A model generated the notes under the pieces. It did no database searches. It saw nothing but the letters and a program-made list of their open reading frames with translations, and was not told the DNA's origin. A stretch of DNA of 13,251 nt, from the NCBI GenBank assembly GCA_017860335.1, contig JAFNAU010000027.1:1-13251 (forward strand). The letters are read 5' to 3'. Shown here piece after piece: positions 1 through 6,260 of the stretch. Each line of letters starts with the position of its first letter. Within the stretch, counting starts at the first letter, position 1. Origin of the DNA: Bacteroidota bacterium. GTDB taxonomy: Bacteria > Bacteroidota > Bacteroidia > Bacteroidales > Paludibacteraceae. Both the position numbers and the translations under genes were made by a program.

Positions 1-388
1 CCCGATTTGGTATGTCAGATACTGGACTAAAGTGTCTGCAATCGTATTAATACCTTTTTTCAACTTGCTGTCAACCATCACTTTAATCATCGTCGGTATT
101 TCGGCTTTGAGGGTTAGTTTCATTCGTGTATCAGTTTCCGAAACCTGCACCAGTTGTATCCAGCCGTTAACAGCTACAGGAGAGTTTTCGGTTTCCAGTT
201 TGATAGTTTTGAACGGTTCGCGTTCGATGATCCGGAAACCTACCCGGCCTACTCCTTCGACAGTAAACCGGCATGAATCTTCATCAAACTCCACGTCTTT
301 CAGCATCTGGTTCAGTTTTTCCTGAGCGTCAGCATTCAGATTCTGAAGATTATTGAAATTTTTTAATATCACTTTCGTATGTTGTCAT
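1..388 (-). pseudogene. SRPBCC-fold protein, 5' end damaged, 3' end cut by window edge
   Basis: The minus strand encodes a START/SRPBCC-like ligand-binding fold protein of unknown ligand, a small gene that I recall following pyrE in Bacteroides. The readable body (357 down to base 1, about 119 codons) contains the family-like stretches VGFRIIEREPFKTIKLET and MKLTLKAEIP. An ATG at 388-386 starts MTTYESDIKK, which looks like the normal N-terminus, but that frame reaches TAA after 12 codons. The conserved body (starting FNNLQNLN) lies one frame away. From family memory about 14 residues (first helix region) are missing between the two parts, so a deletion of roughly 41 bases with a frameshift is inferred. 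A GTG at 372-370 is in frame with the body and could start a shortened protein. It begins 42 bases after the pyrE stop, so co-transcription is likely. Family assignment is fairly sure; the damage could also be an assembly error. Confidence 0.65.
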
Positions 389-430
389 TGATTATGCTTA
401 ATAAAATGAGACTTTTTTCAGTGAAATTGA

Positions 431-1063
431 TTATTTTTTCCAAACTGACGGATTTTGTCTCCATTCTTTCAGTGTTTCCACATCTTTTTCGGCGATGTAG
501 TTTGTGGCAAGTGCTTCAGTAAGTACGGCATCGTAGTTGCTCAGAGCTGTCAGTTTTACTTTAGCATTTTTGAACTTCTCATCGGCCAATGCGAAACCAT
601 AAGTGAATATCGCCACCATTCCCAATACTTCCGAACCATCTTTACGGATTGCTTCCACGGCTTTCAGGCTGCTGCCACCTGTAGATATCAGGTCTTCGAT
701 AATCACCACTTTTTGTTTTGGTTTCAAATCGCCTTCAATAAGGTTTTCCAATCCGTGATCTTTGGGACTGGAGCGTACATATACAAAAGGCAATCCAAGC
801 TCATCGGCAACCATAGCACCCTGGGCAATCGCACCAGTAGCTACCCCTGCAATAACTTCTACATCGGGATACAGGTCAATAATAGTGCGTATCAGTTCTA
901 CTTTGATGTAGTTGCGGATTGCGGGATATGACAGTGTTTTGCGGTTGTCGCAATATATGGGTGAATTCCAGCCCGAAGCCCAGACGAAAGGGTTATTGGG
1001 TTGTAATTTTACGGCTTTAACTTTTAATAGTTTTTCAGCTATCGATTTTTCGGATGATTTCAT
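431..1063 (-). CDS. pyrE: Orotate phosphoribosyltransferase
   Basis: Cytosolic enzyme of de novo pyrimidine synthesis; it joins orotate to PRPP to give orotidine 5'-monophosphate. The 210-residue product matches the usual length. Visible motifs: SGWNSPIYCDNRK near residues 30-42, the mobile catalytic loop SPKDHG at 99-104 (Lys101, Asp102, His103), and the PRPP-binding signature VVIIEDLISTGGSS at 119-132. The ATG at 1063 gives the expected N-terminus (MKSSEKSIAEKLLKVKAVKLQP). A candidate promoter lies about 70 bases upstream, and the leader between them can form competing hairpins, one followed by a U-run, which suggests attenuation-type control (inference). The next gene downstream is an SRPBCC protein, which looks disrupted here. 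Nothing in pyrE itself looks damaged. Confidence 0.97.
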   Translation of the reverse strand: MKSSEKSIAEKLLKVKAVKLQPNNPFVWASGWNSPIYCDNRKTLSYPAIRNYIKVELIRTIIDLYPDVEVIAGVATGAIAQGAMVADELGLPFVYVRSSPKDHGLENLIEGDLKPKQKVVIIEDLISTGGSSLKAVEAIRKDGSEVLGMVAIFTYGFALADEKFKNAKVKLTALSNYDAVLTEALATNYIAEKDVETLKEWRQNPSVWKK

Positions 1064-1086
1064 TTTTTTCTTGAATTAGATATTTG

Positions 1087-1106
1087 AAAAAGGCTGCACG
1101 AGCAGC
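1087..1106 (-). promoter_or_regulatory. Terminator-like hairpin in the pyrE leader (candidate attenuator)
   Basis: On the minus strand a GCTGC-TCGT-GCAGC hairpin (1106-1093) is followed by C and five Ts (1091-1087), all between the candidate promoter and the pyrE start codon. Flanking repeats ATTTG/CAAAT (1112-1108 with 1086-1082) can extend it, while TTGAATT/AATTCAA (1116-1110 with 1077-1071) competes for the same bases. The stem is short (5 bp), so termination strength is uncertain. Confidence 0.35.
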
Positions 1107-1130
1107 ACAAATTCAACTGTTTATATTTTG

Positions 1131-1138
1131 CAAAAGTA
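1131..1138 (-). promoter_or_regulatory. pyrE: Candidate pyrE promoter (-7 element)
   Basis: The minus strand reads TACTTTTG, an exact match to the Bacteroidota -7 consensus TAnnTTTG, with a T-rich tract about 18 bases upstream that could serve as the -33 element. It would start transcription near 1125, giving a leader of about 60 bases before the pyrE ATG. Confidence 0.45.
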
Positions 1139-1215
1139 CATAAACTAATTAATAATAAAAAGTTAAATGAATATGTTTTACAACAGCACCTGAAATGATT
1201 TCTTGTATTTCAATA

Positions 1216-1581
1216 TCACATAATCGGAGGAAGAAAAGCATCTTCGATATGCTCAATGGAAAAGTTCTGACCCTTTGGAATAACCGATATGACGTCAAAG
1301 CGGGTTTCGCCCTGCCAGTTGTTTTTCATGATATATGCGTGAGCTGCATTTACCAGATTTTTTATTTTTCGCGGAGTAATGGCTTCCTTCGGGTGTTCGA
1401 AAAACTCGGTTGAGCGGGTTTTAACTTCCACGATGACGAGCATGTCGTCCTTTTCTGCCACAATATCAAGTTCAAGTTTTCCGGCTGTCCAGTTGGTTTC
1501 TCTGATTTTGTAGCCGTTATTGCGCAGAAAAGCTTGTGCGCGCTCTTCGCCGAGATTTCCCAGATCGTTGTGTTCTGCCAT
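1216..1581 (-). CDS. yraN: YraN/UPF0102 family putative endonuclease
   Basis: A 121-residue member of the UPF0102 (YraN) family, predicted from its fold to be a small Holliday-junction-resolvase-like nuclease of the PD-(D/E)XK type; its cellular role is not established. The core is visible: an N-terminal helix GNLGEERAQAFLRNNGY, then WTAGKLELDIVAEKD with Glu37 and Asp39, and LVIVEVKTRS with the Glu52-Val-Lys54 pair that fits the catalytic strand. I chose the ATG at 1581 because MAEHNxLG is the familiar family start; an upstream ATG at 1614 would add 11 residues without family support. The gene lies 152 bases upstream of pyrE on the same strand, far enough for a separate promoter. A possible -7 element for yraN is at 1662-1669. 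Confidence 0.85.
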   Translation of the reverse strand: MAEHNDLGNLGEERAQAFLRNNGYKIRETNWTAGKLELDIVAEKDDMLVIVEVKTRSTEFFEHPKEAITPRKIKNLVNAAHAYIMKNNWQGETRFDVISVIPKGQNFSIEHIEDAFLPPIM

Positions 1582-1647
1582 TTTATACTTACCAAATAAT
1601 TGATTAAACAGCAAGCAAATACAAACCTGCAGTCAGGTGAAAATTGT

Positions 1648-1677
1648 AAAAAGTATTATCGCAAAAATACTCTTTTT
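1648..1677. repeat. Dyad symmetry in the yraN / RHH-rmuC divergent intergenic region
   Basis: AGTATT (1652-1657) and AATACT (1666-1671) are perfect inverted repeats around an 8-base spacer, with A-run and T-run flanks (1648-1651 and 1673-1677) that nearly extend the pairing. On the minus strand the dyad contains TATTTTTG (1669-1662), a -7-like element for yraN. It could be an operator or a weak bidirectional terminator; the sequence alone does not decide. Confidence 0.4.
1662..1669 (-). promoter_or_regulatory. yraN: Candidate yraN promoter (-7 element)
   Basis: The minus strand reads TATTTTTG, fitting TAnnTTTG, about 80 bases before the chosen yraN ATG. No clear -33 element sits at the right spacing, and the site lies inside a dyad, so support is modest. 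Confidence 0.3.
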
Positions 1678-1711
1678 CGGGAATTAATACTGAAATTCAA
1701 CGATATAATAT

Positions 1712-1719
1712 TATTTTTG
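1712..1719 (+). promoter_or_regulatory. Candidate promoter of the RHH-rmuC operon (-7 element)
   Basis: TATTTTTG matches the Bacteroidota -7 consensus and lies 17 bases before the ATG at 1737. Because it covers the alternative GTG start at 1719, it favours the ATG at 1737 and a very short leader. No strong -33 element is visible. Confidence 0.35.
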
Positions 1720-1736
1720 TGGAAATTAATGAGAAA

Positions 1737-1958
1737 ATGGCCAAGAAGAAAGAACTGAAACCCTCTCCAAATCCTGTTTTACTTCGAAAACACAGGCAGA
1801 TATTCACCCTGAACGATAAGGAAAACAATGCGTTAAACCGATTTATTGAAAAATATAAAGTAAAAAACAAATCAAAATTTATTCGTGAAACCCTGATGAC
1901 TGAAATTCTCCGTAAACTGGATGCTGACCAGCCAACTTTATTTGACAATATAAAATAA
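1737..1958 (+). CDS. Small ribbon-helix-helix-like protein
   Basis: A basic 73-residue protein that I cannot name. Residues about 20-55 (QIFTLNDKENNALNRFIEKYK followed by VKNKSKFIRETLM) have the layout of a ribbon-helix-helix DNA-binding fold: a short strand, a helix, a turn with Asn-Lys-Ser, and a second helix with the Phe-Ile-Arg pattern common in RHH proteins. The N-terminus is lysine-rich (MAKKKELKPSPNPVLLRKHR) and the C-terminus ends with QPTLFDNIK. I chose the ATG at 1737; a GTG at 1719 would add six residues but overlaps the candidate promoter. The stop is only 12 bases before rmuC, so the two are probably one operon, and it may regulate that operon or act with RmuC on DNA (inference). 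Alternative: a nucleoid-type or mobilisation-related accessory protein. Confidence 0.7.
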   Translation: MAKKKELKPSPNPVLLRKHRQIFTLNDKENNALNRFIEKYKVKNKSKFIRETLMTEILRKLDADQPTLFDNIK

Positions 1959-1970
1959 CTCTATCGGTTT

Positions 1971-3320
1971 ATGCATGTGATATTATTTATTTTAATTGCA
2001 ATCATTCTCCTGATTTCGGGTTTTTTGTCTGCCTGGATCGTACAGTCAGGAAAAATCAACCGTCAGAAGGAAGTTTTTGAAACAGACCTGAGAGAACTCC
2101 GGGATGAAAAGAATACTGTTGAGAGTCAATATCTTGTCAGCCGTGAAAGATTGGATATAAAGACTGATGAATTGATGAAAGTCGGGGAGCAGTTGGTAAA
2201 AATAAACGCACTTGCCGAAAATCGCGGCATGGAAATTGTTGCACTTCAAACAGTAAACAGTAACCTGGAACAGCAACTGGAAAGCCAGAAGAAGGAACTG
2301 GTGGAGATACAAAGCCGTCTGACAGCTGAATTCGAGAACATTGCCACAAAAATATTAAAGGAGCGTTCGGATGAATTTTCAGTTACAAATCATAAAAGTT
2401 TGTCCCAGATTCTAAACCCCTTGCAGGACAAAATTATGCTTTTTGAGAAAAAAGTAGAAGAAACCTACGATAAGGATTTACGTGATAAAATAAGTTTACG
2501 GGAAGAAATAAAAAAACTCACAGAGTTGAATTCGCGGGTGAGCGATGAAGCCAACAACCTGACGAAAGCGCTCAAAGGAGATGTGAAGAAACAGGGGAAC
2601 TGGGGTGAAGTGGTACTTGAACGTGTTCTGGAACGCTCGGGACTGACAAAAGGGCAGGAGTACGAAACTCAGGAAGAAATTCAGGCAGGCGATAATTCGC
2701 GGCAACGGCCCGATGTAATTGTTCATTTGCCCGACGATAAACATATAATAATTGACTCGAAAGTTTCGTTAATTGCTTATGAACGGTTTTCTTCAGCCGA
2801 AACACCCGAAGAACAAAACCGTCACCTGAAAGAGCATATCGGTTCGCTCAGGGCGCATGTGAAGGAATTGAGTGATAAAAACTATCAGGATGGATTGAAA
2901 ATTAATTCACCTGATTTTGTGCTGATGTTTTTGCCGGTTGAAGCTTCGTTTTCGGTGGCGGTTCAGTCAGATAATGAGTTGTTTGCCTATGCCTGGGAAC
3001 GGAAAATTGTAGTGGTAAGCCCCACTACACTGCTGGCTACGCTGAGAACCATTTCATCCATCTGGCGACAGGAAAATCAAACCCGAAACGCACAGGAAAT
3101 TGCACGCCTGAGCAAAGCGCTGCATGATAAGTTTCTGGCTTTTATTGACGATATGTCGAAAATTAAAACGAACCTTGACCGTGCTTCGGGAGCATACGAC
3201 GATGCTCTGAAAAAAATGAAAGATGGCAAAGGGAATATAATTCGTACTGCAGAACGGATTCAGGAACTTGGAGGTATTGATGGAAAAAAGTCACTGCCGG
3301 CTGATTACGAGATTTTTTGA
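1971..3320 (+). CDS. rmuC: RmuC family protein (DNA recombination limiting)
   Basis: RmuC proteins limit recombination at inverted repeats in E. coli and are thought to carry a nuclease-like domain; biochemical function is poorly known. The 449-residue product has an N-terminal membrane anchor (residues 2-24, very hydrophobic), a long Glu/Lys-rich coiled coil (about 30-200) and the C-terminal RmuC domain. Visible in that domain are GNWGEVVLERVLERSGL (209-225), RPDVIVHLPDDKHIIIDSKVS (246-266) with a PD-(D/E)XK-like DSK at 262-264, the FLPVEASF stretch and SPTTLLATLRTI. The ATG at 1971 is right for the signal-anchor. It follows the small RHH-like gene by 12 bases. Length and order match the family; no damage is seen. 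No clear terminator follows. Confidence 0.95.
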   Translation: MHVILFILIAIILLISGFLSAWIVQSGKINRQKEVFETDLRELRDEKNTVESQYLVSRERLDIKTDELMKVGEQLVKINALAENRGMEIVALQTVNSNLEQQLESQKKELVEIQSRLTAEFENIATKILKERSDEFSVTNHKSLSQILNPLQDKIMLFEKKVEETYDKDLRDKISLREEIKKLTELNSRVSDEANNLTKALKGDVKKQGNWGEVVLERVLERSGLTKGQEYETQEEIQAGDNSRQRPDVIVHLPDDKHIIIDSKVSLIAYERFSSAETPEEQNRHLKEHIGSLRAHVKELSDKNYQDGLKINSPDFVLMFLPVEASFSVAVQSDNELFAYAWERKIVVVSPTTLLATLRTISSIWRQENQTRNAQEIARLSKALHDKFLAFIDDMSKIKTNLDRASGAYDDALKKMKDGKGNIIRTAERIQELGGIDGKKSLPADYEIF

Positions 3321-3388
3321 CAGTCCCCAGGGTGTATCAAATAGCCATATGACTTGCAGTTTGAGATGAAAGGTTTAATATCTGTTTG

Positions 3389-3414
3389 TATTCCGCAATA
3401 CATCATTCGGAATA
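3389..3414. repeat. Inverted repeat upstream of the DUF3078 gene
   Basis: TATTCCG (3389-3395) and CGGAATA (3408-3414) are a perfect 7-bp inverted repeat around a 12-base spacer in the rmuC/DUF3078 intergenic region (3321-3499). It lies about 85 bases before the DUF3078 ATG. There is no T-run, so a protein-binding dyad is more likely than a terminator. The rest of the intergenic region shows no TAnnTTTG element. Confidence 0.4.
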
Positions 3415-3499
3415 ACCAACATTCAACAAAAATGATGATTAACCAATAGAGGTGAGATGACGAAAGTTGCGAACCATATATAGAAAAATAATAGAACGC

Positions 3500-5023
3500 A
3501 TGAGAAAGTATTTGAACATATTGGTAATAACTATAATATTAATATTTAGTTCCATAAAGGGTTTTTCGGCAGTCAATACACTTGCAATGCCCGATTCAAT
3601 TATTACGCCCGTTTCGTTTGATTCTATCCTTAGTCAGAATCCGGATACAGTCCGGAATTCAGTAAATGATTCTACTAATATAATAACGGATACAGCCCCT
3701 CAGCAGCTCACAGGCAACAGTCACGTTCAGGAAATACCTGCATTCAAATATGTTATATTGCAATCAACCAAAACTTCTGATACAATTAATCATTATTTTG
3801 TCAATAATGATATTCTTAAACACAGGCTGGATTCACTGATGAAGTTTCCAGTCACACCAACTGATTCTTTAATGTATTCGGCCAATCCGTTTTTTTTACC
3901 GTTAGTATTTCTGGGTAAAGATCTGAAACCTGTTTGGGACGGGAAAATTGATTATATGAAGGAGTTTTATCCGAGAAGTTCGACCCGATTGTACCTGATA
4001 CCTGAAAAAAATACCTCAACAGAATCGATGGTCTTTGAAACCAGAAAAATTGCCCGTGATTATATTTCGAATCATGCAGCACATCTGTACGAAACAACTA
4101 TCGACCGATTGCCTGATCCCGGATCTTTTTTGCAAAAGTCAATCAGACGTAAACCTGTCGAAACATTTGCATTCGACGAAAACGGAGCTAAAGTCGATGT
4201 TAAAAAAATTGATGTTGTAAAACTGAAACAGCGGTACTGGAGTCCAAAAGCAACAGCATTAATGCAGTTTACGCAGAATTACATCTCGCAGAACTGGTAT
4301 CAGGGTGGAAATTCGAATCTGGCGATATTGAATATCCTGACTGGAGAAATGAATTACGATAATAAAAAGAATGTTCAGTGGGAAAATAAACTGGAATGGC
4401 GAGCGGGATTTAATTCGGTCGACGGGGATACCATCCGAAAAATAAGTACCAACGATGATGTACTCAGGTATACTTCCAAGTTTGGTCTGAAAGCAGGCGG
4501 TAACTGGTACTATAGTGTTTCCGGAGATTTTTCCACACAATTATTTGACAACTATAAGGCTATCAATTCCACACAGTATAAAGCCAGGCTTTTGACTCCT
4601 TTCCGCGCAAATATCGGTATTGGTATGGATTATAAGTATAAGAAGCTCTTGTCTCTGATGATAGCACCTGTTTCTTTCAAATATATTTATGCCAATGACA
4701 CTGTGAATGTAAATCCGAATCTGTTTGGTATTCAGAAGGGTCAAAATCAGTTGCGACAGCTTGGTAGTTCGTTCAGGGCACAGCTCGATTTTGATCCCAC
4801 CCGCGAATGGCAGATTGATTCCAAACTTACCTTCTATACCGATTATAAGAAAGTGGAAATTGACCTGGAGGTTGTGAGCAACCTGACAATTAACCGCTTC
4901 ATGTCAGTGCGTGTTGCCGTCAATCCCCGTTACGACAATACGGTAATTATGAAAAATGGAGAAAATGCCAAAATACAGTTCAAGCAACTGCTTAGTGTTG
5001 GTTTCTCCTACCGTTTATTATAA
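3500..5023 (+). CDS. DUF3078 family outer-membrane protein
   Basis: A 507-residue exported protein of unknown function. Residues 1-24 form a signal peptide (MRKYLNILVITIILIF then SSIKGFSA). A low-complexity Ser/Asp/Thr-rich linker follows (about 25-95). The C-terminal half (about 245-507) has the DUF3078-like pattern of alternating aromatic beta strands: NYISQNWYQGGNSNLAILNIL, VQWENKLEWRAGFN, GLKAGGNWYYSVSGDFSTQ and a final strand LLSVGFSYRLL, as expected for an outer-membrane beta barrel. I chose the ATG at 3500 because it begins the signal peptide directly; an in-frame TTG at 3467 would place charged residues before it. The gene converges on rnhB, overlapping its end by six bases (5018-5023), with no terminator between them. 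Family assignment rests on the WYQGGNSN-type motif and is likely rather than certain. Confidence 0.8.
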   Translation: MRKYLNILVITIILIFSSIKGFSAVNTLAMPDSIITPVSFDSILSQNPDTVRNSVNDSTNIITDTAPQQLTGNSHVQEIPAFKYVILQSTKTSDTINHYFVNNDILKHRLDSLMKFPVTPTDSLMYSANPFFLPLVFLGKDLKPVWDGKIDYMKEFYPRSSTRLYLIPEKNTSTESMVFETRKIARDYISNHAAHLYETTIDRLPDPGSFLQKSIRRKPVETFAFDENGAKVDVKKIDVVKLKQRYWSPKATALMQFTQNYISQNWYQGGNSNLAILNILTGEMNYDNKKNVQWENKLEWRAGFNSVDGDTIRKISTNDDVLRYTSKFGLKAGGNWYYSVSGDFSTQLFDNYKAINSTQYKARLLTPFRANIGIGMDYKYKKLLSLMIAPVSFKYIYANDTVNVNPNLFGIQKGQNQLRQLGSSFRAQLDFDPTREWQIDSKLTFYTDYKKVEIDLEVVSNLTINRFMSVRVAVNPRYDNTVIMKNGENAKIQFKQLLSVGFSYRLL

Positions 5024-5620
5024 GTTATTATCTTTCAGTAATCTGTAAGTCAGTCTGTGATATGGCGTTACCCCGTACCTGGCTATTGCTTTGCGATGTT
5101 TTATGGTAGGGTAGGCCTTGTTTTTATCCCAGGCATATTGCGGATATTCGTCGTGAAGTTTCATCATTAATTCATCCCGATGAGTTTTAGCCAGCACTGA
5201 GGCTGCTGCAATCGACAAATATTTACTATCGCCTTTCACAATGGTCTGATGGGGAATTCCCTGATATTTTTTAAATTTATTTCCATCGACAATAATAAAA
5301 GCGGGTCTGACATCAAGTTTGTCAATTGCCCGATGCATTGCCAGGATAGAGGCGTTCAGTATATTAATTTCATCAATTTCCTTTTCACTCACCATTGCCA
5401 CACTCCAGCTTACTGCTTCTTTTTCAATGATAATTCTGAGAGCATTCCGTTGATTTTCGGAGAGTTGCTTCGAATCGTTCAGTTCAGCACATTCAAAATC
5501 GGGTGGCAGAATGACAGCTGCAGCCACTACAGGACCAGCCAGACAACCGCGACCCGCTTCATCACAGCCGCATTCCGGAAATTGTCCGGAGTGATTCGAC
5601 AGCAGATTAGTTTTTTTCAT
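5018..5620 (-). CDS. rnhB: Ribonuclease HII
   Basis: Cytosolic nuclease that cuts the RNA strand of RNA-DNA hybrids and starts removal of single ribonucleotides from DNA. With the ATG at 5620 the protein has 200 residues, the usual family size. The metal-binding acidic residues are all present: Asp20-Glu21 in GCDEAGRGCLAGP, Asp112 in IIVDGNKF and Asp131 in KGDSKYLSIAAASVLAKTHRD; the NDSKQLSE motif is at 48-55. An ATG at 5653 would add 11 residues (MKMTTNQHLWK) that lack family support. The chosen start overlaps the end of the cvpA-family gene by 14 bases, which points to translational coupling in a two-gene operon. Its 3' end overlaps the convergent DUF3078 gene by six bases. Confidence 0.95.
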   Translation of the reverse strand: MKKTNLLSNHSGQFPECGCDEAGRGCLAGPVVAAAVILPPDFECAELNDSKQLSENQRNALRIIIEKEAVSWSVAMVSEKEIDEINILNASILAMHRAIDKLDVRPAFIIVDGNKFKKYQGIPHQTIVKGDSKYLSIAAASVLAKTHRDELMMKLHDEYPQYAWDKNKAYPTIKHRKAIARYGVTPYHRLTYRLLKDNNL

Positions 5621-6152
5621 TTTCCATAGATGTTGATTGGTCGTCATTTTCATGCGTTTTGCTTTTCTGATAGGCTTCTTTCGAATGTTTCCAGAGCGAG
5701 GGTGCCAGTTTCAGAACCGGATAATAACCGACTGATTCTATTTTTGTTTCAGGTTTTTCCAGATGAAATTTTGTGTCGATTGCATCAAAAACGTTCATCA
5801 AAACACTGATAATAAAGGCAAATTTCAACGCGCCGAAAACACCTCCGAGCAAAGAATTAAGCCAACCTAAACTGATATTTGATATCAGTTTCTCAGCCAT
5901 TCGGGAGAGCAGAAGTGCAATGACAATGGTGATAATAAATACAAAAACATAAGCCACTGTTGCCGATACTTTGTCGGAAACATTGAATAAGCCGACAAAA
6001 AAACCGGAAAATAACGAATTGAACATTTCAGCTGCTACAATTGCCAGTAACACAGCCACCAGTGAAACCACCTCTTTGACAAAGCCCCTGAAAAGTCCGA
6101 AAATAAGACCTAAAGCGATGGGTATGAAGATAAATAAATCGAAAGTATTCAT
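5607..6152 (-). CDS. CvpA family membrane protein
   Basis: An inner-membrane protein of the CvpA family, named for a colicin V production requirement in E. coli; the molecular role in other bacteria is unclear. The 181-residue product has four hydrophobic segments (about 3-22, 26-48, 65-85 and 102-122) with the family-typical LGLIFGLFRGFVKEVVSL near residues 14-31 and NSLLGGVFGALKFAF near 99-113. The C-terminal tail (130-181) is charged and probably cytosolic. I chose the ATG at 6152 because MNTFDLFIFIPIALG starts directly at the first membrane segment; a start at 6218 would lie inside the neighbouring terminator. It overlaps rnhB by 14 bases and is probably co-transcribed with it. Confidence 0.88.
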   Translation of the reverse strand: MNTFDLFIFIPIALGLIFGLFRGFVKEVVSLVAVLLAIVAAEMFNSLFSGFFVGLFNVSDKVSATVAYVFVFIITIVIALLLSRMAEKLISNISLGWLNSLLGGVFGALKFAFIISVLMNVFDAIDTKFHLEKPETKIESVGYYPVLKLAPSLWKHSKEAYQKSKTHENDDQSTSMENEKN

Positions 6153-6210
6153 ACTGAATATTATTATATTATTCCGATTACAAATATCGGTAAAAAAATA
6201 TAAACAGAAA

Positions 6211-6240
6211 AAAAGCATCCGTCGTCAGGATGCTTTTTTT
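6211..6240 (-). terminator. Rho-independent terminator of the T9SS cargo gene
   Basis: GCATCC (6215-6220) and GGATGC (6228-6233) pair around a seven-base loop, with an A-run on one side and a T-run on the other, so the hairpin has a U-tract on both strands. It lies 21 bases after the stop of the minus-strand gene at 6261-7496 and isolates it from the cvpA-rnhB unit. Confidence 0.85.
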
Positions 6241-6260
6241 CTGAAATATGACCATTTATA

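Noticed and set aside
32..325. Plus-strand open frame of 97 codons
   Set aside because: It lies opposite the conserved SRPBCC reading frame, has Ser/Thr-rich composition without family features, and no promoter; it is a shadow.
3457..3483. Eight-codon reading frame (MTKVANHI) preceded by AGAGGTGAG, as a possible leader peptide of the DUF3078 gene
   Set aside because: The purine-rich stretch directly abuts the ATG, too close to work as a Shine-Dalgarno site, which Bacteroidota rarely use anyway; no attenuator structure follows it.
3467..3499. TTG start for the DUF3078 protein, 11 codons upstream
   Set aside because: It would put several charged residues ahead of a clean signal peptide that begins at the ATG at 3500.
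5021..5040. Terminator between the convergent DUF3078 and rnhB genes
   Set aside because: The stop codons overlap and no inverted repeat with a T-run is visible around them.
6174..6190. Small dyad CCGAT-N7-ATCGG upstream of the cvpA-family gene
   Set aside because: Only five base pairs per arm in AT-rich DNA and no exact promoter element next to it; could easily be chance.
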